Positions 24,877 to 32,754 of a stretch of DNA of 54,684 nt are shown in pieces (position 1 is the stretch's first letter; each line of letters starts with the position of its first letter). A model generated the notes under the pieces. The model did not search any database and was not told where the DNA came from. It saw only the letters and a program-made list of their open reading frames with translations. Position numbers and translations under genes: made by a program. The DNA is from Candidatus Riflebacteria bacterium HGW-Riflebacteria-1 (GTDB lineage: Bacteria > Muiribacteriota > Ozemobacteria > Ozemobacterales > Ozemobacteraceae), in NCBI GenBank assembly GCA_002839445.1, contig PGYB01000026.1:1-54684 (forward strand). Direction: 5' to 3'.

Positions 24877-26313
24877 TCAGAAATACTGGTCGCCAAACGC
24901 AACTATTACAACACCAATATATATCAGCAATCCTGCGATATACAGAAACATACCCACCTTCGGAGCTACCGGCACAAAATCTGGGTTTTCGGCAGACGCG
25001 ACAACCGGCTCTGCGTCTTTTGTCGGGACTATGGCGTTGTCTTTTTCAGAAACCGCCTCTATCACCAGGCCTGAAGCTGTAGAAGAGATTTTTGCAGACC
25101 TGGAAGCGCCCGCATCGGCAGATGTTGCCGCCAGACGTCTGCCTGCAATTGCAACCGCTCCTCGCGCAGAAACTGCCACAGCTGGCCCAACCGAGGCTGT
25201 AGCAACCGGCTTCTGTGAATCAGGAAAAGTGTAATGGCCGGGTTCAACTGTGGCAAAATCCTTATCAGGTGTGGCATCTGGCGCAATTTCTACTGGCCGC
25301 AACGGCATAACGGGCACAGGTTGTGTCGCCAAAACCTCTTCGCCGGCCGGTCGGTTTTCGACTATGCTGCCGCCAGCTGTCAGCGAACCAGAATCAGAAA
25401 GAGTAACAGCCTCAATCACCGCAAGAAACTCTGAAGCAGTCTGAAAACGATCTGCCGGAGACTTGGCAAGCGCCTTTAAAACAGCCATACTGATCAGTTC
25501 TGGTATTTCGTGACGTTTCTCGGCTGGAGCAGTCGGGTTTACCGTCATATGCTCGTACATCAGGCCGGGCAGATCTGCCCGACTGAACGGTGGTGCACCG
25601 GTCAGAATCTGGTAAAACAGCGCTCCGGTTGAATAAATATCGCTCCGACAATCGACGGACTCACCCTTGAATTGCTCAGGGCTCATGTAAAGGGGCGTAC
25701 CAATACTGACACTCAGATTCGTAGCTGTTTTACTGCCCTGAGCCGCGGCGGCGATACCAAAGTCAGCAATTATCGGTTGCCCGGCATCAGAAAAAAGAAT
25801 GTTATCAGGTTTAATATCACGATGAATTACGCCCTTTGCGTGCGCGTAACCTAGTCCGGCCAGTATGCTGGCGACAATCCCGACCGCCTGCCTGACCGGC
25901 AGAGGGCCGCCCTTGAGACGCCCGGTCAATGTTCCACCATGCATGAAGGCCATGGAAATATAAGGCTGTTTCAGCGAAGACTCGCCTACCGAATAGATCG
26001 GCACAATGTTCGGGTGCGTCATACCGGCAGCCAGACGCGCCTCTTTCTGGAAACGGCGGCACAGCTGTTCATCATGAATCAGATTCGGCGGCAGAACCTT
26101 GAGAGCCACGTTACGGCCAAGGCGACTGTCAGAGGCAAGATACACAATTGCCATGCCGCCCCGCCCGATCTCTTTCTCAACTTTGAATCCGTCTACTGTA
26201 TCACCGGGGCCAATTCCGTTAAAAGCATTGCCCTGGCCGACAAACTCTCCGCAAAAACGACATTTTATCGCATCATCCTGAATCTCTTCGGCGCAGAACC
26301 GGCATTTTTTCAT
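24877..26313 (-). CDS. Ser/Thr protein kinase with N-terminal zinc ribbon and C-terminal membrane anchor
   Basis: This 478-residue protein begins with a zinc ribbon: CRFC (Cys4, Cys7) and CRFC (Cys18, Cys21). The Hanks-type kinase domain (about 43-305) has the glycine loop EIGRGGMAIVY, Lys72, HRDIKPDN (164-171), DFG (184-186) and SPEQ. It therefore looks active. A Pro/Val/Ala-rich linker leads to a membrane segment near 455-475, so the kinase is tethered by its C-terminus. Its ATG overlaps the upstream cyclase-kinase gene (ATGA), showing translational coupling. Two membrane proteins follow. The upstream kinase in the same operon could phosphorylate it, or the reverse (inference). Confidence 0.88.
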   Translation of the reverse strand: MKKCRFCAEEIQDDAIKCRFCGEFVGQGNAFNGIGPGDTVDGFKVEKEIGRGGMAIVYLASDSRLGRNVALKVLPPNLIHDEQLCRRFQKEARLAAGMTHPNIVPIYSVGESSLKQPYISMAFMHGGTLTGRLKGGPLPVRQAVGIVASILAGLGYAHAKGVIHRDIKPDNILFSDAGQPIIADFGIAAAAQGSKTATNLSVSIGTPLYMSPEQFKGESVDCRSDIYSTGALFYQILTGAPPFSRADLPGLMYEHMTVNPTAPAEKRHEIPELISMAVLKALAKSPADRFQTASEFLAVIEAVTLSDSGSLTAGGSIVENRPAGEEVLATQPVPVMPLRPVEIAPDATPDKDFATVEPGHYTFPDSQKPVATASVGPAVAVSARGAVAIAGRRLAATSADAGASRSAKISSTASGLVIEAVSEKDNAIVPTKDAEPVVASAENPDFVPVAPKVGMFLYIAGLLIYIGVVIVAFGDQYF

Positions 26314-28994
26314 GGCATTGTTTCCAGATATTGCTGCAGATCTACCTTGAAGTCTTTTGCCGAAGCATGCCGTTCATCGGCCTTCTTGGTTATCGCCTTC
26401 TCAACAATAGCAGCGAGTGATGGTTCAATCTCGGCACAACGCTGCCGTATCGGAATCACCGGTTCTTCTAGAACTGTAAGCATCGAATCTTTAAGACTTT
26501 TTGAGCCAGAACCAACGCCAAAATCGTAGGGAAGCTTGCCGGTAAGCAGCTGATAAAGCGTTACACCTGCAGAATAAATATCTGCAGCCGGGCCGACCCT
26601 GGCAAAATTAAGGATCTGTTCTGGCGGCGTAAAATACAGTGAACCGGCGAACTCACTGGCACGAGTAAGCCTGGTTCCGCCGACATTAACAAAGCTTTTT
26701 GCCAGACCGAAATCGGCTATCTTGGCGATCTCTCTGGATTTATCAGCACTAAATGCCAGCAGAATGTTCGATGGCTTGATGTCACGGTGGATATGACCAG
26801 AGTCATGAAAAAACATCAGACCGTCGAGAATGTCGCAGACAAGACTGACAGCCTCTTTAACATCAAGCCGGCCGCCTTTTTTGGCAAGATACCTGCTCAA
26901 ACAACCTTCGGCAAGGTATTCTGAAATAAAATACGGCGAGCCTTCATATACTCCATCTTCATATAGCCGCACCAGATTTGGGTGGGAAAATGCGCTCATT
27001 ATGCGCATTTCGCGAACAAAACGTCGCGCCACCTGCACATCCGGTTCTGGCAGAAGAATACGCTTCAGCGCGCCCAGCCGGCAGGTGTCGGGGTTCCAGG
27101 ACAGATATACTGCGCCCATGCCTCCCCGGCCGAGTTCCTGCAGAAGTTGGTGGTGACCAGCCCGCCCGAAAGAACCGGCGCCAGGCTTTTTGCCATAACA
27201 ACTACGACACAGATAAACCGCAATGTCAGATAAAGTCAGCCCCTTACCGTCAGAAGCGGCAAAACTGCCAAGATCGGCACGGCACTCGCAACAACTGGCA
27301 AGGACCGGAACCCTGGTTTTTGCAAACTTGTCCTGCTCTTCAAGCACAATTTCAGCCTGACAGGCCGGGCATTCCGACGAAGATGCTGAAATCTGGCCAG
27401 TTTTGGCAAAGCGATTGCCACAGCGCTGGCAGGTCTTGAGCTTCTGGTCAGTGTGAGCGGCTATGCTGACGCGAAAACGGGTCTGGCCAGCAGCGATAAT
27501 GTCGCCATCTCTGAGTTCAGCCTGTTCACACTTTTTGTCGTTGACGAAGGTGCCGTTAAGCGAACCGAAATCACGAATATAGCAGCGCGGCGGCACAATT
27601 TCGATCATGAAATGCTTGCGCGAAACGCAGGGATCAGACTTATCGAGAACAAAGTTGGCATCTGGCGAACGCCCGACAATGAAAAGTTCGGGCTCGACAA
27701 AATCATAACGCCTGCCCTGCTGCGCGCCATTCTCGACGATCAGCGCCACTTTGATGCCGGCATCAACTGGTCGGCCGACCGGTCGGGTTACGGCTACTTC
27801 AGCAAGGTCCTGACTGAGATCCGGCTGTGCCGTTATCGCCGAACCTCCGGATTGGTACTCTTCAACCTGCCGAGCCGCACCCGCCTGCGCAAATGAAGAA
27901 GCTATACTTGCAACATCGACCGAATCGATACGGCTGGCAAAGCCATCCATAAGCGATTCCTGCGGCAGCACCGAGTCAGGTTCAACTCCGACTGATTTAA
28001 GCAAACCGCAAACGTGGTCCTTGTCAGAACCAGTCAACAACGCTGTTAAAAAATCTTCTTCAACTATATCAAGATGACGGCTGGCAGCAACCTGCCAGGC
28101 CTGTGCCAGCACCTGCTGCAGCGGCGCAGAAAAAGAGATTTCACGATTCTGGCCGGCGCTGCCCTTTCCCAGTTGTTTGCGCATTGCACGACGAATCAAC
28201 GTCGGATCATGCCCGGCAGCCGCCAGAGATCTACTGAAAAAGCCACCATCAAGCTTGCTCAGGGCAAGCAGAATATGTGTGCATTCGGCCATCGGATGCC
28301 GCAGAAAATCAGCTTCCCAGTTCAGATGGTCGAGAATTACTTTCCAGAGATGCGGTGGAGCAGCAGCATCGTCGGCTGCTCGATTTCGCATCGGGGTGGC
28401 CGGATTGCCATTCTGCCAGTCAAAGATATTGTAAATATGGTGAGCCACCTTGTGTTTGTCGTTGAACAGCCCGGCATCATGCAGCAGCGGCGCATAAGAA
28501 GGCGCGACATCAAGAAGTTCGTCGGCTATCACCTTCGACGCAAGAATATGCGTGCTGTCACCGAAATCCATAACGCGCTGCGTATTGTTTATGCCCTCAC
28601 CGACGACATTTCGCCGATCGTTGATGTCAGTGACGGTGAAAATCTCGCCGCTGTTGATGCCGGTTCTGATTTCGATCCGCAGCGATGGCGGGCAACTGGC
28701 GTTATACTGGCGCACCAGTGCGGCAAGTTCCAGAGCAGCCTGCAGAGGCAATTGCGGCGGACCCCACAGAGCAAGGGCGATGCCGTCACCGGTCGGCAGA
28801 TCAACGCGCTGCTGTTTTTCGAGGCGATTGATGGCAGTTGTCTGCTGAACCAGGCGGGTAAGTTCCTGAATCAGCAGTTTCTGATTATGAGAAGGCTTTT
28901 TGCTGAAACCGACGATATCAATAAAGATAATGCGACTCAGCGTTGGCAGGGCTTCGCTCAAAGAACTCCTCCGGCTCGACAAATTTCTGCGCAT
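26310..28994 (-). CDS. Five-module protein: class III cyclase, Clp-N, FHA, zinc ribbons, Ser/Thr kinase
   Basis: The protein has 894 residues when counted from ATG 28994; a TTG at 29069 would add 25. A class III nucleotide cyclase domain (about 20-200) has both metal Asp residues (Asp26, Asp70, 44 apart) and the Asn136/Arg140 pair. A Clp-N-like double helical repeat spans about 215-345 (CTHILLALSK, then ISFSAPLQQVLAQAW and VEEDFLTALLTG). An FHA domain covers 415-512 (LFIVGRSPDANFVL, VSRKH, SLNGTFVND). Cysteine pairs follow (522/525, 542/545, 568-571, 596/599). The kinase domain (614-885) has GRGGMGAVY, Lys644, HRDIKPSN and DFG. No membrane segment is seen. It is first in a four-gene operon. 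It may link a second messenger to phosphorylation (inference). Confidence 0.88.
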   Translation of the reverse strand: MRRNLSSRRSSLSEALPTLSRIIFIDIVGFSKKPSHNQKLLIQELTRLVQQTTAINRLEKQQRVDLPTGDGIALALWGPPQLPLQAALELAALVRQYNASCPPSLRIEIRTGINSGEIFTVTDINDRRNVVGEGINNTQRVMDFGDSTHILASKVIADELLDVAPSYAPLLHDAGLFNDKHKVAHHIYNIFDWQNGNPATPMRNRAADDAAAPPHLWKVILDHLNWEADFLRHPMAECTHILLALSKLDGGFFSRSLAAAGHDPTLIRRAMRKQLGKGSAGQNREISFSAPLQQVLAQAWQVAASRHLDIVEEDFLTALLTGSDKDHVCGLLKSVGVEPDSVLPQESLMDGFASRIDSVDVASIASSFAQAGAARQVEEYQSGGSAITAQPDLSQDLAEVAVTRPVGRPVDAGIKVALIVENGAQQGRRYDFVEPELFIVGRSPDANFVLDKSDPCVSRKHFMIEIVPPRCYIRDFGSLNGTFVNDKKCEQAELRDGDIIAAGQTRFRVSIAAHTDQKLKTCQRCGNRFAKTGQISASSSECPACQAEIVLEEQDKFAKTRVPVLASCCECRADLGSFAASDGKGLTLSDIAVYLCRSCYGKKPGAGSFGRAGHHQLLQELGRGGMGAVYLSWNPDTCRLGALKRILLPEPDVQVARRFVREMRIMSAFSHPNLVRLYEDGVYEGSPYFISEYLAEGCLSRYLAKKGGRLDVKEAVSLVCDILDGLMFFHDSGHIHRDIKPSNILLAFSADKSREIAKIADFGLAKSFVNVGGTRLTRASEFAGSLYFTPPEQILNFARVGPAADIYSAGVTLYQLLTGKLPYDFGVGSGSKSLKDSMLTVLEEPVIPIRQRCAEIEPSLAAIVEKAITKKADERHASAKDFKVDLQQYLETMP

Positions 28995-29065
28995 CTGCGT
29001 AGTTTTGTTAAGATAATAGCACCACCCACGATCTTTGCCAACTTGCTCGGCAGATACAAACAGTA

Positions 29066-29200
29066 ACAATCCATTTGCCTGTTCATGAGGACTTTACGAG
29101 AAATTTCGTTTTGACTATTTGTCATTCAAGCTGATCATGATAATTATTCAGGCTCTTTTGAAGAGTTATCCTTAGATTAAAGGATTCTCGCAGATTATTC
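29066..29200 (-). repeat. Kinase-leader repeat B, copy 2
   Basis: This is the second copy of the two conserved blocks found at 11073-11174, here in reverse orientation. The outer block is 29141-29200 and the inner 29-nt block is 29066-29094. The inner block ends 72 bp before the cyclase-kinase ATG at 28994. Since the same blocks precede the tandem kinase, they may be a shared leader or simply a repeat family with a shared insertion preference. Confidence 0.85.
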
Positions 29201-29268
29201 AGGAGTTTTTTATATGTTTTTTTTTGCAGTTATCCTAAAACCATCTGCGCTATCTGCGCGAATCACCC

Positions 29269-29349
29269 GGGCGCTTCCCCCGGGGAGCCCTGGGGATAAG
29301 CGACTCTAATAGCCAAAGGCCATAAGAGCCGCCTAATCCTGATGCGCCC
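29269..29349 (-). repeat. Structured repeat C, copy 1
   Basis: This 81-nt element, read on the minus strand, folds with a closing stem GGGCGC/GCGCCC. Inside it are a long hairpin (GCGGCTCT/AGAGTCGC with an inner ATGGCC/GGCTAT stem) and a GC-rich CCCCGGGG palindrome. The copy at 32568-32649 keeps every stem despite sequence changes. It lies between the leader of the cyclase-kinase operon and the terminator of the thioredoxin-like gene. Confidence 0.75.
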
Positions 29350-29477
29350 AAGTATCACCCACATCCTGTGGGCGACTGCGGAAAAATGTATCGAAAAATA
29401 AAGCGAAACACTCCAGAACCCGCTGCAGCAAGCAAATAGATTATGACTGGCAGATAGTTTCTACAGAATGCATCCTG

Positions 29478-29518
29478 AAAAAGCATTGGCGCCGGTATTC
29501 TTTACCGGCGCCAATGCT
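29478..29518 (-). terminator. Terminator of the thioredoxin-like gene
   Basis: A 16-bp perfect stem (AGCATTGGCGCCGGTA at 29482-29497 with its complement at 29503-29518) is followed on the minus strand by TTTT (29478-29481). It lies 25 bp past the stop codon of the minus-strand gene ending at 29544. Confidence 0.88.
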
Positions 29519-29543
29519 AGAGTTCTACTACTGTCGAAATAAT

Positions 29544-30632
29544 TTATTTTAAGAACAGGTAGGCATGCTGAATGAAATCGTGCAGATCAAGATTCGTGAG
29601 CTGCAAATCCAGCGGTCTGTTGAACAGATCGCCAGTCAGCCGCCCGGTAACTTTGTCATACTTCATATTGGCCTTGCGATCAGCGAGAAATCCGGTGATA
29701 ACGCCAGTGTCCATGTTCCAGTTAAATTCAAGCATTGAGCAACTCAGGCCGCCCATGGCATTTCCGCTGGGCCAGTTTATGGCAAGCCAGTATGGGTAAC
29801 CATAGACATCGCCTTCAAGGCCATATTCCTCGGTAGACCATGTAAAAGCAAGGTCTACCCCTGAATCATGCGAATAACCCTGGATAGTCTTTTTGTCGTG
29901 ATCAATCTTGATATCGATCGGCTTGTCGCCAACATTTCCTTTTATCGTCCATGCTGTGCGATCGAAAGCAACAAAATACTCTTTGCTGCCGACAGTGCCT
30001 TTGATCCAGCCCTGCTTGGGAATTGTCCGCAGCGTATTTACTTCGTCAACAACCTGGCGGTCGAGGTGAGCCAGTCGGTTAGATTCGCCAGCCCGTGAAG
30101 AAGCGGCGAACGCGTATGGCAGCGGTGTCGGCGTGGTGCCCAGCCATTTAGCCATTGCATCAGCCGGTGAATTCTGAACGTCAACGCGTCCGTCGCGTGT
30201 GATCAACTCCCCTGCCGGTGAGAGAACTATCAGCGTCGGAATGGCAGTGACTTCGAATCTTGATTTGAGAGCTAATGCGGGTGCTGAGCGAAATTCCAGT
30301 GTCGGCCACTGCATGCCAGCTTCTTTCATGTATGCATACTGGGCCGCTTTGTTCTTGTCTGAGCTGACATAAACCACTTCAAACTGATCAGCGTTGTTGT
30401 TGCGAAAAGGAACAAGCTGCGGCGAAAAGGCGCGGCAACCGCTGCACCACTGGCCGGCGAAGTAAATTCCAATGTATTTTCCGTTTAAGGTTTCGATTGA
30501 GACTTCTTTGCCATCGCTGTTTAACAGTCCAAGCGGAAAAAGTTCCTTCCAGATCGTTGGCGTCTGAGCCAGCAGTGACGAGCTCACACAAAGGATTAAC
30601 GCCAGAACAAACATAGCTTTTCGCCAGATCAT
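29544..30632 (-). CDS. Exported thioredoxin-fold (TlpA/nucleoredoxin-like) protein
   Basis: About 362 residues: signal peptide (AMFVLALILCVSSSLLAQ), then a thioredoxin-like domain with the redox motif WCSGC, a YFAGQ strand before it and the cis-Pro loop AIPTLIVL. Nucleoredoxin/TlpA proteins reduce or shuffle disulfides in the periplasm. The C-terminal 190 residues form a separate beta-rich domain of unknown family (repeating KG/VG and YGYPY-like strands). The ATG at 30632 is preferred over 30716 because GGGGGT lies 5-6 bp upstream and the signal peptide starts there. It is monocistronic with a strong terminator and is divergent from the ankyrin gene. Confidence 0.85.
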   Translation of the reverse strand: MIWRKAMFVLALILCVSSSLLAQTPTIWKELFPLGLLNSDGKEVSIETLNGKYIGIYFAGQWCSGCRAFSPQLVPFRNNNADQFEVVYVSSDKNKAAQYAYMKEAGMQWPTLEFRSAPALALKSRFEVTAIPTLIVLSPAGELITRDGRVDVQNSPADAMAKWLGTTPTPLPYAFAASSRAGESNRLAHLDRQVVDEVNTLRTIPKQGWIKGTVGSKEYFVAFDRTAWTIKGNVGDKPIDIKIDHDKKTIQGYSHDSGVDLAFTWSTEEYGLEGDVYGYPYWLAINWPSGNAMGGLSCSMLEFNWNMDTGVITGFLADRKANMKYDKVTGRLTGDLFNRPLDLQLTNLDLHDFIQHAYLFLK

Positions 30633-31037
30633 GGTTACCCCCAGACAGAAAATAAAACTCAACCTCAATAATTTAACACAGAACTTCGCTGTTAATCCAC
30701 CCCAAAAAAGTAACATTTCGGCTTCCGGAGAGTTTTCTTGTAATTGATAGCTTCAGGTGCCTTTGTGACCTGTTTGTGGTGTCTGAGCAAAAATCACGTT
30801 ACAAAATTTGTGTAGATGTTACGGCTTTGCAGCTTGCATATTAGGGTTATTCTAAGATTAGATCAAAACAAGCTTTCTGGCCAACGATGGATTTATGTCG
30901 CGATAGCCTGGTTCTGGATTAGCCGAAATAATCACAGTAAAACTGAATTTTGCATGTTTGTTCAGATAATAAATTATTGGAATCTTACTAACGAGCTTCT
31001 GTATAATCTTAGCTGATAAAGATCTTGGAGGAACCAG
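30633..31037. other. Divergent intergenic region
   Basis: This gap of about 400 bp separates the thioredoxin-like and ankyrin genes. It holds the ankyrin promoter and ribosome binding site. No convincing reading frame or repeat was seen in the rest. Confidence 0.4.
30977..31007 (+). promoter_or_regulatory. Promoter of the ankyrin gene
   Basis: TTGGAA (30977-30982) and a perfect TATAAT (31002-31007) are 19 bp apart. GGAGG at 31027-31031, 6 bp before the ATG, is a full Shine-Dalgarno sequence. Confidence 0.6.
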
Positions 31038-32459
31038 ATGAAAAACACCCCGACACCCGGAAAACCCCATTTAAGCAAGCTGGCCTTAACAAGTCTGCTG
31101 CTCTTTCTTCTTGTGCTTGGCGCAAGCACAAACTGCTTCGCGACAGACCTCGAAGAAAAACTTAACGCGGCGATAACCAGCAACCGCGACGAAGAAGTGG
31201 CAAAGATTCTGGATAAGGGTGGCAAACAGTTGCGGGCGGCCATAAAAGATAACGCCACGCATTACATCAGACATAGCTCGCGATATGGCACCGCCGGAAT
31301 AGTCAGGCAAATCATTGACGGCTGCGGCCTGACCGGCGGAAAAAATGCTCTCAACAATGCGCTGGTTGAATCCGCAGATAACCGTAGTTTCGCTGAAGTA
31401 GTGCCACTGTTATTAAAATATGGCGCGGATCCAAATCATGAATATAACATGAACTACGTTCTCAACAGGCTTGCAATGCTTTATGCCGGCATTCAGAACA
31501 AATCTGAGCAACTGCTGGCAACCGTTCGGGTGCTTCTCGACAGTGGTGCCAGCATCGACAGTTTCGATGATGCAATGGAAACTCCACTGATGATCGCGTG
31601 CCGCAAGAATGACCTGCCCCTGGTCAGGCTGCTGATATCAAGAGGTGCTAACCCCACAATGCAGAACAAGGACACAAAATCGGCAATGAGCTACGCTCCA
31701 GCTGGCTCGGCTATCGCCGCTGAACTCACGGGTGCTTTCGGAGCAAAGGTCTCCGGCAATAGTGAACCGGCTCTCAGTTCGCAGCCTGATAGCGGGCAGT
31801 CTATTTTCGGTATGCCGGCGGGCGACCAGGAAAAATATCTGCAAGATATGAGTTTTGACAACTATATGAGCGACCTGATGCAGCTTTCTGCAGCTGTTTC
31901 CAGCGGTGATGTTGCCGCTGTCAAAGAATTGCTTGGCAAGGGTCTCGACGCGAATTCAGTAATAGATGATTCGGGAATCACCCTGCTGATGCAGGCAACG
32001 AACCTGGAAACATTGAACATCCTTCTTGCATCAGGAGCAGACGCAAGCCGGGCCGATGCCAAGGGCTGGACAGCGCTGCATCAACTTGCTACCCGCGAGG
32101 CTGAGGGAAAAATGGTGTTGAGCTTGATCAAAGCTGGCGCTGACATTCATCATCGCAATAACGATGGCGAAACGCCGTTGCGGCTGGCCGGATTACTGTT
32201 TACAGAAAACATATCGCCAGCATGGGGTGAGTCGCTGATTTCGCTGCTGGTTGGCGAAGGTGCCGACATCGACACTTCTGACAGACAGGGGCACACACTG
32301 CTCCATCAGGCTGCCTTCAACAATAATGAAGCACTGGCAAGAGTATGTATACTCAAGGGCGGCAATCCCGACATCAGAACCAAAGCCGGCAAAACACCAA
32401 GGCAAGTCGCCAGCGAGCTTAAATCACAGGGTTGCCTTAAAATCTTCGGCAACAAGTAA
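31038..32459 (+). CDS. Exported ankyrin-repeat protein
   Basis: This 473-residue protein has a signal peptide (LTSLLLFLLVLGASTNCFA). Two blocks of ankyrin repeats follow. The first runs from about 95 to 235 (VVPLLLKYGADPNHE, VRVLLDSGASIDS, TPLMIACRKNDLPLVRLLISRGANP). The second runs from about 285 to 465 (VKELLGKGLDANSV, TLLMQATNLETLNILLASGADAS, GWTALHQLA and others). A Ser/Pro-rich linker separates them. Ankyrin repeats bind proteins; here the partner would be periplasmic or outside the cell. The gene has its own promoter and strong ribosome binding site and no obvious operon partners. Confidence 0.9.
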   Translation: MKNTPTPGKPHLSKLALTSLLLFLLVLGASTNCFATDLEEKLNAAITSNRDEEVAKILDKGGKQLRAAIKDNATHYIRHSSRYGTAGIVRQIIDGCGLTGGKNALNNALVESADNRSFAEVVPLLLKYGADPNHEYNMNYVLNRLAMLYAGIQNKSEQLLATVRVLLDSGASIDSFDDAMETPLMIACRKNDLPLVRLLISRGANPTMQNKDTKSAMSYAPAGSAIAAELTGAFGAKVSGNSEPALSSQPDSGQSIFGMPAGDQEKYLQDMSFDNYMSDLMQLSAAVSSGDVAAVKELLGKGLDANSVIDDSGITLLMQATNLETLNILLASGADASRADAKGWTALHQLATREAEGKMVLSLIKAGADIHHRNNDGETPLRLAGLLFTENISPAWGESLISLLVGEGADIDTSDRQGHTLLHQAAFNNNEALARVCILKGGNPDIRTKAGKTPRQVASELKSQGCLKIFGNK

Positions 32460-32567
32460 TACTATTCTCAGTAAATTCGTTCACCGCAAAAGACTAACAC
32501 CAGAGTCGCTTTTGTAATTGCCCGCGACAACGATTGCGATTACGACGCGCAGGATGCGCTAGTGCCA
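32460..32567. other. Intergenic region with repeat-family sequences
   Basis: The stretch before structured repeat C copy 2 holds ATTGCG-ATTACG hexamers and GCGCAGGATGCG, the motifs of the repeats at the window ends. No gene was seen. Confidence 0.4.
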
Positions 32568-32649
32568 GGGCGCCTGAGGATTAGGCAGCTCTTATGGCTT
32601 CAGCCGTTAGAGCTGCGTATCCCGCAGGGCTCCCCGGGGCAAAGCGCCC
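32568..32649 (+). repeat. Structured repeat C, copy 2
   Basis: This 82-nt element has the closing stem GGGCGC/GCGCCC, the hairpin GCAGCTCT/AGAGCTGC with an inner GGCT/AGCC stem, and CCCCGGGG. Compared with copy 1, the third pair of the hairpin changes from G-C to A-T on both sides, and an inner C-G becomes T-A. The fold is therefore kept while the sequence drifts. It lies between the ankyrin gene and the helicase terminator. Confidence 0.75.
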
Positions 32650-32699
32650 AGGTGCGAGCACGAATCACAGATCGTGACAGAGAACTAAAATCGTCACGT

Positions 32700-32742
32700 A
32701 AAAAAAGCGGGCTGTCTCACCGATTGGTGAGACAGCCCGCTT
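32700..32742 (-). terminator. Terminator of the DEAD-box helicase gene
   Basis: AAGCGGGCTGTCTCACC (32705-32721) pairs with its exact complement (32726-32742) around GATT. On the minus strand a run of T follows (32700-32706). It begins 12 bp after the helicase stop codon. Confidence 0.92.
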
Positions 32743-32754
32743 CGTCAGTTCAGA

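Noticed and set aside
28074..29066. A 330-residue plus-strand frame opposite the cyclase-kinase gene
   Set aside because: The opposite strand encodes well-conserved cyclase and Clp-N motifs; the plus frame shows no domain.
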